A DNA stretch of 64,000 nt from CAZUDO01 sp964618895 (GTDB lineage: Bacteria; Desulfobacterota; Binatia; DP-6): NCBI GenBank assembly GCA_964618895.1, contig CAZUDO010000081.1:32383-96382 (forward strand), written 5' to 3'. Numbering within the stretch: the stretch's first letter is position 1; every line of letters begins with the position of its first letter. This document shows positions 53,299 to 61,541 of this stretch, piece after piece. The position numbers and the translations under genes are program-made. Below the pieces are notes generated by a model, which was not told where the DNA came from, did no database searches, and saw only the letters and a list, made by a program, of their open reading frames with translations.

Positions 53299-53313
53299 GC
53301 AAGTATCCTGCCA
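53299..53313 (-). promoter_or_regulatory. Sigma-54 promoter of the formate dehydrogenase operon
   Basis: On the minus strand TGGCAGGATACTTGC keeps TGGCA-N6-TTGC with GG-N10-GC. Formate dehydrogenases of several bacteria depend on sigma-54 (FhlA-type activators), which supports the call. It is divergent to the site at 53445. Confidence 0.6.
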
Positions 53314-53357
53314 GGCCGTGGGCCCTGGTCTGCCGATGGGACGTTTCCACTTTTGGG

Positions 53358-53391
53358 AATGGGATCCCGGATGGCAGACGCGGCAATGGGA
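53358..53391. promoter_or_regulatory. Two AATGGGA repeats between divergent sigma-54 promoters
   Basis: AATGGGA lies at 53358-53364 and 53385-53391, 27 nt apart. The same word is at 29332-29338 in the USP/cytochrome region, and a related CATTCCC (reverse GGGAATG) is at 57503-57509 in the third divergent region. These are candidate activator sites for a common sigma-54 activator. Confidence 0.4.
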
Positions 53392-53444
53392 AGAGACGGG
53401 CCGCGACAACTCCAGATATCCGCTCTGCGGTCTGGTCTGCGGTC

Positions 53445-53460
53445 TGGCAAAGAACTTGCT
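53445..53460 (+). promoter_or_regulatory. Sigma-54 promoter of the CBS-domain gene
   Basis: TGGCAAAGAACTTGCT keeps TGGCA-N6-TTGCT and GG-N10-GC. The start would be near 53471, and AAGGAGG precedes the ATG at 53487, so this transcript has a normal leader. Confidence 0.6.
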
Positions 53461-53486
53461 GTGTCTCCCCGGCAAGGAGGTGCTGC

Positions 53487-53966
53487 ATGACGTCGCGGGT
53501 CGAACAGCTGATGAGCCGGAACGTGGCCACCTGCCGTCTGGACGACGCGCTCAACCGGGCGGCCTGCCTGATGTGGGAACGCGATTGCGGCGTGGTGCCG
53601 GTCACCGTGCCCGAAGAGGGCGGCGAGCGCGTGGTCGGCATGCTGACCGATCGCGACATCTGCATGGCCGCATACACGCAGGGCGCGTCGCTGGCGACCC
53701 TGCCCGTCCGGTCCGCGATGAGTCACGAGGTACGGACGTGCGGACCCAAGGACTCGGTCGCGTCCGCCATGCGCATCCTGGCGACCGGCCAGGTGCATCG
53801 GCTGCCGGTGATCGACGACGCGGGACATCTGGTCGGCCTCCTGTCGCTGGCCGACCTGGCCCGCGAGGAAGCCCGGTCGCACAAGACGCTCACCGCCGAA
53901 GAATTGTCGAAGACGATCGAGGCGATCTCCGCCCCACGTACCCACGCGCTCGTGATCGCCGCCTGA
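53487..53966 (+). CDS. Tandem CBS-domain protein
   Basis: 159 residues. Two CBS motifs (about 6-60 and 75-130): VVGMLTDRDICMA and LVGLLSLADLARE. Such proteins bind adenine nucleotides and report energy state. It diverges from the formate dehydrogenase operon, has a sigma-54-type promoter of its own and a strong ribosome-binding site (AAGGAGG), and is followed by a small secreted protein. Confidence 0.85.
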   Translation: MTSRVEQLMSRNVATCRLDDALNRAACLMWERDCGVVPVTVPEEGGERVVGMLTDRDICMAAYTQGASLATLPVRSAMSHEVRTCGPKDSVASAMRILATGQVHRLPVIDDAGHLVGLLSLADLAREEARSHKTLTAEELSKTIEAISAPRTHALVIAA

Positions 53967-53977
53967 AGGAGAGACGC

Positions 53978-54190
53978 ATGCACACCCGGACGACCACGGT
54001 TCTGGCGCTTCTCGCCGCGCTCGCACTGCCGGTGACGCCCGCCGCCGCAACCGATGACGCCGACATCGCGCAGCGCGTCGCCACCGCGAAGACCGCCGCC
54101 GACCACCAGGCGCTGGCCGCGTACTACTCCGCGGCGGAGTACGATGCCATGGCGGCGGCGCATCGCGCCTTGGCTCAAGCCGCCAAGTAG
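53978..54190 (+). CDS. Small secreted helical protein, 70 residues
   Basis: A signal peptide (VLALLAALALPVTPAAA) and a short mature domain (TDDADIAQRVATAKTAADHQ, then AEYDAMAAAHRALAQAAK), which looks like one or two helices. AAGGAGAG precedes the ATG at 53978. No family is recognised. It may be periplasmic, co-transcribed with the CBS gene 11 nt upstream. Confidence 0.6.
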   Translation: MHTRTTTVLALLAALALPVTPAAATDDADIAQRVATAKTAADHQALAAYYSAAEYDAMAAAHRALAQAAK

Positions 54191-54440
54191 GGGTGGGCGC
54201 AGCGCGTCAGCCTGTGCGGCGAATGTGCCCGTCCTGACCGTGCCCCTGCGCACGATGATGGCCGTCGAGCCGCACGTCGCGGCCCCCGGACCGGCTTGAC
54301 CCGTTCCTGCGGCTCGGGCGGGATGGTTCAGAGTGGTGGACATTGCCGGCGCAGCATGGCTGCTCTTGTCGTCTACGGCCATCGGGGGTGCCTGCCGACC
54401 CTGGCACTATCGGCGCCACATCGGCCTCTCTCGACGTGGC

Positions 54441-56918
54441 TTACCTGCGCGGGTCATGTGGTGTCACGTCCGGCACAATCGCCGCCCGTGCCGTAGACGC
54501 GCGTCGTTTCACCAGCTCGACGACGACCAGATACGCCGGCACGACCACGGCCAGGAAGGCGAAGAAGCTGGCGGGGAGCGGCGTGAACCCGAGCACCGCG
54601 GCCATGGGGGAGTAGGGAAGGAGTATCCCGATCGCCAGCACCGTCCCGACGCTGGCCACCAGGGCGCCGCTCGGGCGGCTCTGCCAGGGGCGCCGCAGCG
54701 TGCGGATGACGAACACCACCAGCGTCTGCGTGGCGAGCGACTCGACGAACCAGCCGGTGCGGAACAGCGCCGCGTCGGCACGAAACACCCACAGCATGAC
54801 CGCGAACGTGATCAGGTCGTAGACCGAGCTTACCGGCCCGAGGGTGAGCATGAAGCGGCGGATGCCGGGCGTGTCCCAGCGGTGCGGCCGTTGCAGGTCG
54901 GTACGGTCGACGCGGTCGGTCGGCAGGGCGACCTGGGAGCAGTCGTAGAGGAAATTGGCGAGCAGGATCTGGAGCGGCAGCATGGGCAGGAAGGGCAGGA
55001 CGAGCGAGGCAGCGGCCATGGAGAGCATGTTGCCGAAGTTGGAGCTGGTCGCCATCAGGACGTACTTCATGACGTTGCCGAAGCTGCGCCGCCCTTCGAG
55101 GACGCCGTCGTGCAGCACGGTCAGGCCGCGCTCGAGCAGGATCAGGTCGGAGGCCTCGCGCGCTACGTCGACCGCGTCCGCGACCGAGATGCCGACATCG
55201 GCGGCATGCAGCGCCGGCGCGTCGTTGATGCCGTCGCCCATGCACCCGACGACGTGTCCGCGCGCGCGGAGCGCACGCACGATGCGCTCCTTGTGGGTGG
55301 GGGTGATGCGGGCGAAGACGGTCGTGCGCTCGGCCAGGGCCCCGAGGGCGAGCAGCGACAGCGGCTCGAGCATGCTGCCCGTCACCACCGTGCCGGGCTC
55401 GAGCCCGATGGCGGTACACACGTGGCGGGCCACTTCCGGTGTGTCGCCGGTCAGGATCTTGAGCGTGATGCCATCGCGGCGGAGCGCGCGGATCGTATCC
55501 CCCACGCCGGGAAGGGGCGGATCGAGGAAGGCGGCAAAGCCTACCAGGATCAGGTCGCGCTCGTCGGCGACCTCGTAGCGCGGTCGGGGGACGACCGGAC
55601 GGTAGGCGACGGCGAGCACGCGGAACCCCTCGCTGCCCAGCGCCTGCACCAGGGTATCGGCGGCCGCGCGACGGTCGTCGTCGAGGGGAAGGACGCCGCC
55701 GGCGAGCTCCACCCCGCTGCAGGCTGCGAGGACGCTCTCGGGCGCCCCCTTGGCGACCAGCACGAGGCGGCCCTCGTCTTCGACGACGACGGAGAGGCGG
55801 CGGCGGACGAAGTCGAACGGGATCTCGTCGACCAGCCGTGACTGTTCGACGGCGGGGTGCTCGTGGCGCAGGATGGCGTCGTCCATGGGGCTCGGCAGCC
55901 CGGTCTGGTGCGCGCTGTTCAGGGCGGCGAAGCGGATGACGCGCTCGTCGTCGTGGCCCGCCAGGTCGAGGTGGCGGTCGAGGACGATGCGGCCTTCGGT
56001 GAGCGTGCCGGTCTTGTCCGAACACAGCACGTCCATGCTGCCCACGCCCTCGATCGCCGACAGGTGCTTCACGATCACCTTGCGGGCCGCCATGTGCACC
56101 GCGCCGCGCGCCAGGGTGACGGCGACGATCGCCGGCAGCAGCTCGGGCGTGAGCCCGACCGCCAGCGCCAGGGCGAAGAGCAGCGCGTCGAGGGGCTCGT
56201 GACGCACGAACGCGTTGGCGAGGAAGACCACCAGGACGAGGGCGACCACGATGCGCAGGATGAGGAGCCCGAACTCGCGCGTGCCGCGCTCGAAATCCGT
56301 CTCCGGCGGCGGGGCCGCCAGCGCCGCGGCGACATGGCCGAACTCGGTCGCGGTCCCGGTGTGGACCACCTCGACCGTGCCGAGCCCGCTGGTGACCGAC
56401 GTGCCGCGATAGACCGTCCCGGTGGCGGGATCGTCGGCCGGGTGCTTCTCGCGCGGCACCGATTCACCGGTGAGAGGAGCCTCGTGCAGGAAGAGATCCT
56501 TGGCCATGAGCACGCGCGCATCGGCTGGCACCAGGGCGCCGGCGGCCAGGTGCACGATGTCCCCGGGGACCAGGTCCCGCACCGGGAGCGTGCGCCGCGT
56601 GCCGTCGCGCACGACCTCCGTGGTGAGCGCGAGGCGCTCGTGCAAGCGTGCGGCGGCGCGTTGCGAACGATAGGACTGCGAGAAGTTGAGCGCGATCGAC
56701 AGGAGGACCATGACCACGATGATGAGCGCGCTCGCCACCTGCCCGACGGCGGCGGATACGCCGCTGGCGGCCAGGAGGATCAGGACGAGCGGATTGGCGA
56801 TCTGCCGGAAGAGCGCCCGCAGGACCGGCCACCGCCGCGCCGGGCCGAGGTCGTTGGGGCCGAAGCGCGCCAGCCGGCGCCGGGCTTCGGCAGTCGAGAG
56901 TCCGGCCGGCTTACCCAC
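54441..56918 (-). CDS. mgtA: MgtA-type Mg2+-importing P-type ATPase
   Basis: 825 residues. TPELLPAIVAVTLARGAVHM in M4 is the MgtA/MgtB signature; the phosphorylation site is CSDKTGTLTEGRI; the hinge is CMGDGINDAPALHAADVGIS. An ATPase N-domain with ten membrane helices follows the P3B layout. It takes up Mg2+. The GTG at 56918 is preceded by GGGAGG, 17 nt after the universal stress gene stop, so both are in one operon. Confidence 0.88.
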   Translation of the reverse strand: MGKPAGLSTAEARRRLARFGPNDLGPARRWPVLRALFRQIANPLVLILLAASGVSAAVGQVASALIIVVMVLLSIALNFSQSYRSQRAAARLHERLALTTEVVRDGTRRTLPVRDLVPGDIVHLAAGALVPADARVLMAKDLFLHEAPLTGESVPREKHPADDPATGTVYRGTSVTSGLGTVEVVHTGTATEFGHVAAALAAPPPETDFERGTREFGLLILRIVVALVLVVFLANAFVRHEPLDALLFALALAVGLTPELLPAIVAVTLARGAVHMAARKVIVKHLSAIEGVGSMDVLCSDKTGTLTEGRIVLDRHLDLAGHDDERVIRFAALNSAHQTGLPSPMDDAILRHEHPAVEQSRLVDEIPFDFVRRRLSVVVEDEGRLVLVAKGAPESVLAACSGVELAGGVLPLDDDRRAAADTLVQALGSEGFRVLAVAYRPVVPRPRYEVADERDLILVGFAAFLDPPLPGVGDTIRALRRDGITLKILTGDTPEVARHVCTAIGLEPGTVVTGSMLEPLSLLALGALAERTTVFARITPTHKERIVRALRARGHVVGCMGDGINDAPALHAADVGISVADAVDVAREASDLILLERGLTVLHDGVLEGRRSFGNVMKYVLMATSSNFGNMLSMAAASLVLPFLPMLPLQILLANFLYDCSQVALPTDRVDRTDLQRPHRWDTPGIRRFMLTLGPVSSVYDLITFAVMLWVFRADAALFRTGWFVESLATQTLVVFVIRTLRRPWQSRPSGALVASVGTVLAIGILLPYSPMAAVLGFTPLPASFFAFLAVVVPAYLVVVELVKRRASTARAAIVPDVTPHDPRR

Positions 56919-56935
56919 CGGGCCTCCCGGGCGCT

Positions 56936-57403
56936 TCAGCGACGCCGGGCGGCGGCGCGAGCGACTTCGGGCCGCAGTGTGAGGACGGGGATCGGGCTGT
57001 GGCGCACGACCTTCTCGGCGACGCTGCCGATGACCAGGTGCCGGAGGCCGGTTCGCCCGGCCGTCGCGAGGACGACGACGTCCATCCCGCGTGCCGCGCG
57101 TACGATGCACTGGTGCGGATCGCCCAGCTCCACGCGCGTGTCGATGCGCGCCCCCAGCCGCGGCGGCACGGTTTTCTTGACGACGCGGGCGAGGTGGTGG
57201 CGGGCGGCCGCGAGGAGGGCCTCGGGATCCAGGTAGCCTGCCATCCCCGGCGGTGGGAAGTCCGTGATGGGCGCCGGCGGGGGAACGACGTGCAGGACCA
57301 GAATCCGTCCACGCGGAGCTACCAGCCGGGCGGCCGTCCGGAGCGCCCTGCTGGCGTGCTCCGAGAAGTCGTGGGGAACGAGGATGCGTCGGAACTGGAC
57401 CAT
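56936..57403 (-). CDS. Universal stress protein, single UspA domain
   Basis: 155 residues. ILVPHDFSEHASRALRTAAR at the start; VVVLATAGRTGLRHLVIGSV with the ATP-binding glycine loop, and HSPIPVLTLRPE at the end. I chose the ATG at 57403, which has GGAGGG 6-7 nt upstream. It is first in an operon with mgtA, behind a sigma-54-like site. It is a second USP distinct from the double-domain one at 29402. Confidence 0.85.
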   Translation of the reverse strand: MVQFRRILVPHDFSEHASRALRTAARLVAPRGRILVLHVVPPPAPITDFPPPGMAGYLDPEALLAAARHHLARVVKKTVPPRLGARIDTRVELGDPHQCIVRAARGMDVVVLATAGRTGLRHLVIGSVAEKVVRHSPIPVLTLRPEVARAAARRR

Positions 57404-57428
57404 CAGGAACCCTCCGCCGGCGTGTGGA

Positions 57429-57444
57429 TGCAAGTCGGCGACCA
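57429..57444 (-). promoter_or_regulatory. Possible sigma-54 promoter of usp-mgtA
   Basis: On the minus strand TGGTCGCCGACTTGCA keeps GG-N10-GC and TTGCA, with two changes in the -24 block. It is weaker than the other sites. Its position would give a leader of about 16 nt, enough for the ribosome-binding site. Confidence 0.4.
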
Positions 57445-57562
57445 TCGCTCCCGGGATTCACGTCGGGGCGTGATTCTCATGGCTGCGAACGGCGGCCTCC
57501 CTCATTCCCGACGTTGACCCATCGCGGAGAACGAGAATCCTCTCTTGGCGGCGGATCAGGGC

Positions 57563-57578
57563 GGGTACGTCCCTTGCT
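57563..57578 (+). promoter_or_regulatory. Possible sigma-54 promoter of the YbaK gene
   Basis: GGGTACGTCCCTTGCT keeps GG-N10-GC and TTGCT; the -24 block differs at two positions. It is divergent to the site at 57429-57444. The YbaK start is at 57605. Confidence 0.4.
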
Positions 57579-57604
57579 GCGGCAAGAGCGCGGAGGACAC
57601 CCCA

Positions 57605-58077
57605 ATGATGTTGCAGGCGCTGCAGGAGTTCCTGGACGCGAATCACGTGCCGTACGAGATCCGTTCGCACCGCCCTGCCTTCATGGCCACGGAGGTCGCG
57701 GCCGCCGAGCATGTCCCGGGACGCGAGATGGCAAAGGTGGTCATGGTGCGCGGCGACGACGGTGATCTGATGGCCGTCCTGCCGGCCACCTATCGTCTCA
57801 GCCTCGAACGTCTCGAGCGGGTGACAGGCCGCCGCCATCTCCGTCTGGCCACCGAGCTCGAGTTCGCCGCGCTCTTCGCAGGCTGCGAGATCGGCGCCAT
57901 GCCGCCGTTCGGCAACCTCTAATCCCGGTCTGGGTCGACGATGCCCTGGCCGCCGACGAGCACATCTGCTTCAACGCCGGCAACCACGCGCAGACGGTGC
58001 ACATGGCGTACGCCGACTTTGCCCGCCTGGTGCAGCCGCGCACGGGCACGTTTCGCACACGCGCCGAGGCCGCCTGA
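57605..58077 (+). pseudogene. YbaK/ProX-type aminoacyl-tRNA deacylase, broken by a frameshift
   Basis: The first frame (57605-57922) holds HVPGREMAKVVMVRGDDGDL and CEIGAMPPFGNL, the YbaK editing-domain blocks, then a stop at 57920. The rest of the fold, PVWVDDALAADEHICFNAGN and VHMAYADFARLVQP, continues in another frame from 57925 to the stop at 58077. Relatives read NLYG-LPV here, so about 4 bp seem to be missing. The protein would be truncated in its last third, losing the active-site neighbourhood. A sequencing error is the alternative. Such deacylases clear mischarged Cys-tRNA(Pro) or related species. Confidence 0.7.
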
Positions 58078-58185
58078 AGCCGGCCTGATGCACGAGGACC
58101 GGTATCTGCTGCCGGTGCCGGCGGGGCGCTGAGGCCCGGGCCCACTTCCCTTCTCGAGGCGGGCCGTGGTACGCGGCCCTCCGAC

Positions 58186-59682
58186 GTGTCGACCACCAGG
58201 CCTCGTCCGATGGCGGCGGGCGATCTGTTCGCGTCCGTCTTCGAAGCCGCCCCGGACGCGATCCTCGTTGTCGAGCGGGCAGGGCGGATCGTCCTGGCCA
58301 ACGGGGCAGCCGAGGCGCTGTTCGGCTATCCGCGCGCCGAGCTGGTGGGTGCCCCGGTCGAGATGTTGCTGCCCGAAGCCCTGCGTGCGCGCCACGAGGC
58401 CCACCGGGCGGCATACGGCGACGCCCCACGTCCCCGGCCGATGGGCGCGGGACTCGCCCTCACGGCGCGGGCCTGCGACGGCCGCGAGGTCCCGGTCGAG
58501 ATCTCGCTCAGCCCGGTGATGTACGGTGCCGACTCGATGGTCACGGCCGTCGTGCGCGACGTGTCGGACCGTGCCAGCCGCGACGCGGCGCTCCGGGAGA
58601 GCGAGCGGCGCTTCCACGCCATCTTCGATACGGCATTCCAGTTCATGGGGCTCCTCAGCCCGAGCGGTACGCTCGTGCTCGTCAACCAGGCCGCCCTCGA
58701 TCTGGTCGGCGTGACGGCGGACAGCGTCATCGGGCAGCCCGTCTGGAGCACGCCCTGGTGGCAGCACTCGTCCGCCGAGCAGGCGCGTCTCCGAGAGGCC
58801 ATCGCGGCCGCGGCACGCGGAGAGTGCGTGCGCTTCGAGACCACCCATCCCCGCAAGGACGGGACCCTGGCGATCGTCGATTTCTCGGTGAAGCCGATCC
58901 GCGATGCTGCGGGCGAGGTCGTCCTGCTCGTGCCGGAGGGGCGCGATCTGAGCGAGCGAGAGGACCTCCGGCGGGCACTCGAGCGGCTGCGGGACGACCT
59001 CACGCAGATGATGGTCCACGACCTGAAGAACCCCGTCGCCGGTATCCAGATGACCCTGCAGCTGACGCGCCGGAAATACCCCGACCTGCCGGATGCCCTG
59101 CAACGCAACCTGCGCCAGATCGAGACCGCCTGCCTCGAGATGACGCGCCTCATCCAGAACCTCCTCGAGATCGGCAAGCTCGAAGAGGGGAAGATGCCGG
59201 TCGCCTCCGAGCCGGTGGCCCTGGCCGACGTGGCCCGTGCGGTCGCCACGGAATACGGCGTCCTGGCCGAGCAGGCCGGGCGGCGGCTCGAGCTGTCGGC
59301 CGCCGAGCCGGGCGCCGCGGCCGTCGCCGACTACGCGCTGGTGAAGCGCGTGCTCGTGAACCTGGTGATGAACGCGCTCCGGCACAGCGGCGGCCACGTG
59401 GTGCGCATCGAGACCACGCCGGGTCCGGAGCCCGCCACCGTCACCCTGTGCGTGCGCGACGACGGTCGCGGCATCCCGCCCGAAGAGCAGGCGCGGATGT
59501 TCGAGAAGTTCGTGTCGGGGACGGCGGCCGCAGCGCGGCGCGAGGCCGGTGACACGGGCCTCGGCCTGCCCTTCTGCAAGCTCGCCGTCGAGCGCATGGG
59601 CGGCCGGATCGACCTGACGAGCGTGGTCGGGACGGGCAGCGCCTTCGTGGTGACCCTGCCGGCGCACACGACCCCCCAGTGA
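58186..59682 (+). CDS. Soluble PAS-domain histidine kinase (orphan)
   Basis: 498 residues. Two PAS domains (about 12-125 and 145-265; the second is PAS with FHAIFDTAFQFMGLL), then HisKA with His in MMVHDLKNPVAGIQM (about 285), and HATPase_c with NLVMNALRH, DDGRGIPPEEQ and DTGLGLPF. No membrane helix is seen, so it is cytoplasmic and could sense redox, heme or light through PAS. No response regulator lies near. A GTG at 58186 or the ATG at 58210 may be the start. Confidence 0.85.
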   Translation: MSTTRPRPMAAGDLFASVFEAAPDAILVVERAGRIVLANGAAEALFGYPRAELVGAPVEMLLPEALRARHEAHRAAYGDAPRPRPMGAGLALTARACDGREVPVEISLSPVMYGADSMVTAVVRDVSDRASRDAALRESERRFHAIFDTAFQFMGLLSPSGTLVLVNQAALDLVGVTADSVIGQPVWSTPWWQHSSAEQARLREAIAAAARGECVRFETTHPRKDGTLAIVDFSVKPIRDAAGEVVLLVPEGRDLSEREDLRRALERLRDDLTQMMVHDLKNPVAGIQMTLQLTRRKYPDLPDALQRNLRQIETACLEMTRLIQNLLEIGKLEEGKMPVASEPVALADVARAVATEYGVLAEQAGRRLELSAAEPGAAAVADYALVKRVLVNLVMNALRHSGGHVVRIETTPGPEPATVTLCVRDDGRGIPPEEQARMFEKFVSGTAAAARREAGDTGLGLPFCKLAVERMGGRIDLTSVVGTGSAFVVTLPAHTTPQ

Positions 59683-59780
59683 ACGGGGGCGCGCCGCGGG
59701 TGCCCGATGCTGTTCGCGGGCAGCGTGCTCACGACCGCCACCGGGTACCGGCTCGGGGTGAAGGAATCGTGGATCTGAGA

Positions 59781-60038
59781 TCACGACCGGACGAAGATGG
59801 GCTTCATCGACGGCTCCACCAGGGCCTCGGGGAGGGTGTCCCAGGAGAGGACCTCGGTCGCCACCCGTTCCGGAGCGATCCGCCCCGTGTGCACGAGGGC
59901 CAACACCTCCGGGAGGTGCGCCCGGACGTTCGTCGGCGTGGTCTCGAATCGGACGCCACGTAGCAGCATGTCGAGCAGCGGCAACGGCGTCTCGCCGAAG
60001 TACATCGACATGCTCGTGCACACCCACGCGCCTTTGCG
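59781..60038 (-). pseudogene. Zinc-dependent alcohol dehydrogenase, C-terminal fragment
   Basis: 86 residues in frame on the minus strand: GAWVCTSMSMYFGETPLPLL, then RFETTPTNVRAHLPEVLALV and EALVEPSMKPIFVRS. These are the last strands of MDR-family zinc alcohol dehydrogenases. The catalytic-zinc half is absent; the Lnt-like gene begins just upstream on the other strand. It is a deletion remnant. Confidence 0.65.
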
Positions 60039-60077
60039 ACGCGCACGACGACGGTGGTACTGCTCCGTGCGGGATAG

Positions 60078-61541
60078 ATGGGAGACGCGACGCCGATCGT
60101 GGGTGACGCTGCGCGCCGGCGACGGGGCCTGGTCGTCGAGGTACTCTGCGTCGCGGTGTCGGCCGGGTGCCTGGCGATGTCGACGGGCGTCCACACCTGG
60201 TGGCCGCTCGCGTGGCTCGCCCCGGCACCGCTCCTCGGTCTGCGGGCGGCGCCAGGCCGGGCCTGGGTGCACGGCGTCCTGGCGTACTGGCTCGGGACCC
60301 TCGGCCTGTGGCCGCCGCTGGTGTCGTTCATTCCCGCAGGTGTGCTGGCGGTCGGCTTCCTCATCCTGGCCGCCTGCTTCGGGACGACGCTGGCCGCGTC
60401 GGCGTGGATCGCGGCGCGCGTGGGCCTGTGGGGGCGCGTGCTGGCGTATCCCGTCGCCGCGACGGCGATGGACTTCTTCCTCTCGCGCCTGTCGCCGGAT
60501 GCGGCCACCTGGAGCGCGGCCTACAGCCAGACGCCGTTCCTCCCGGTGCTGCAGGTCGCCGCGGTGGCCGGCCCGGGCGGGGTGGTGTTTCTTCTCGCCC
60601 TGCTGCCGTCGGCCCTCGCGGCTGCGGTCTCCGAACCACGCGTCGATCGACGGGTCCGATCGATGCTGGCATGGACGCTCGCCGTCGAGGCGGCGGCGGT
60701 CGCGTTCGGCGTGGGCCGGCTCACCATGATGTCGCCGGCGGGCACGCGCGACGTCGTCCGGGTCGGAGTCGCGGCCAGCGACCCGGACATCCGCTTCTTC
60801 CGGACCGACCGGCGCGACGAGGCCATCCCGGTGGTGCAGGCGTACGCACGGCGCGTCCGCGAGCTGGCGGCCCGCGGCGCACAGCTGGTCGTCCTGCCCG
60901 AGAAGTTCACCGGCATCGCGCCGGCCTATCGCGACGAGGCGCAGGCGATGCTGGCCGACGCGGCGCGTGCCGCCGGCGTCTGGCTGGTGGCGGGGCTCAA
61001 CCTGACCGGCGGCGACACGCGCCGCAACGTCGCGTGGGTCTTCGCGCCCACCGGTCGCATGGAGCGCGAGTACGACAAACGGCTCCTCGTGCCGCACTAC
61101 GAGGATGGCTATCAGGCCGGGACGGAACCTGCGATTCTCGCCAGCGAGATCGGGCCGCTCGGGGTGGCGATCTGCAAGGACCTGCAGCTGCCGCAGCTCT
61201 TCCACGCCTATGCAAGAGCTGGCGTGCGCATCCTGCTTGCGCCGGCGTGGGACTTCACGACCGATGCCGCCATCCAGGCGCGCATGCCGGTGCTGCGAGC
61301 GATCGAGGGCGGGTACCCGGTGGTGCGTGCGGCCCAGGAGGGCCTGCTGGTGGTGACCGATGCCGCGGGACGCGTCCTGCTCCGTCGACCGTCCTGGGAG
61401 GAAGCGGAGACCCTCGCCGTCGTCGAGGTGCCGCTCGGCAGCGGCCGGACGCCGTACGCACGGCTCGGCGACTGGACGGGCGGGGCGGCCGGCCTCGCCC
61501 TCGTGGGGCTGATCGTCCGCGCGCGCCGGCGGATCGGCTAA
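60078..61541 (+). CDS. Apolipoprotein N-acyltransferase-like protein (Lnt-like)
   Basis: 487 residues. An N-terminal membrane bundle of several helices (about 18-215) is followed by a CN-hydrolase (nitrilase) domain. The triad is Glu275 (VVLPEKFTG), Lys334 (YDKRLLVP) and Cys366 (VAICKDLQLP). Lnt adds the third acyl chain to lipoproteins in the inner membrane. The size is near E. coli Lnt (512), but the membrane part is shorter, so specificity could differ. The upstream ATG at 60078 has no strong ribosome-binding site. The stop overlaps the CaiB-family gene stop (convergent, 4 nt). Confidence 0.8.
   Translation: MGDATPIVGDAARRRRGLVVEVLCVAVSAGCLAMSTGVHTWWPLAWLAPAPLLGLRAAPGRAWVHGVLAYWLGTLGLWPPLVSFIPAGVLAVGFLILAACFGTTLAASAWIAARVGLWGRVLAYPVAATAMDFFLSRLSPDAATWSAAYSQTPFLPVLQVAAVAGPGGVVFLLALLPSALAAAVSEPRVDRRVRSMLAWTLAVEAAAVAFGVGRLTMMSPAGTRDVVRVGVAASDPDIRFFRTDRRDEAIPVVQAYARRVRELAARGAQLVVLPEKFTGIAPAYRDEAQAMLADAARAAGVWLVAGLNLTGGDTRRNVAWVFAPTGRMEREYDKRLLVPHYEDGYQAGTEPAILASEIGPLGVAICKDLQLPQLFHAYARAGVRILLAPAWDFTTDAAIQARMPVLRAIEGGYPVVRAAQEGLLVVTDAAGRVLLRRPSWEEAETLAVVEVPLGSGRTPYARLGDWTGGAAGLALVGLIVRARRRIG

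Noticed and set aside
53427..53447. Direct repeat gcggtctg...gcggtctgg upstream of the CBS gene
   Set aside because: Two copies of a short word in GC-rich DNA are too few to be a CRISPR or defined operator, though they lie near the sigma-54 site.
50680..53490. 936-residue plus-strand open frame antisense to formate dehydrogenase
   Set aside because: It mirrors the real FdhA/HydB-like genes and shows no recognisable protein features.
59679..59963. Plus-strand 94-residue frame after the PAS kinase
   Set aside because: The alcohol dehydrogenase fragment on the opposite strand explains this region better.
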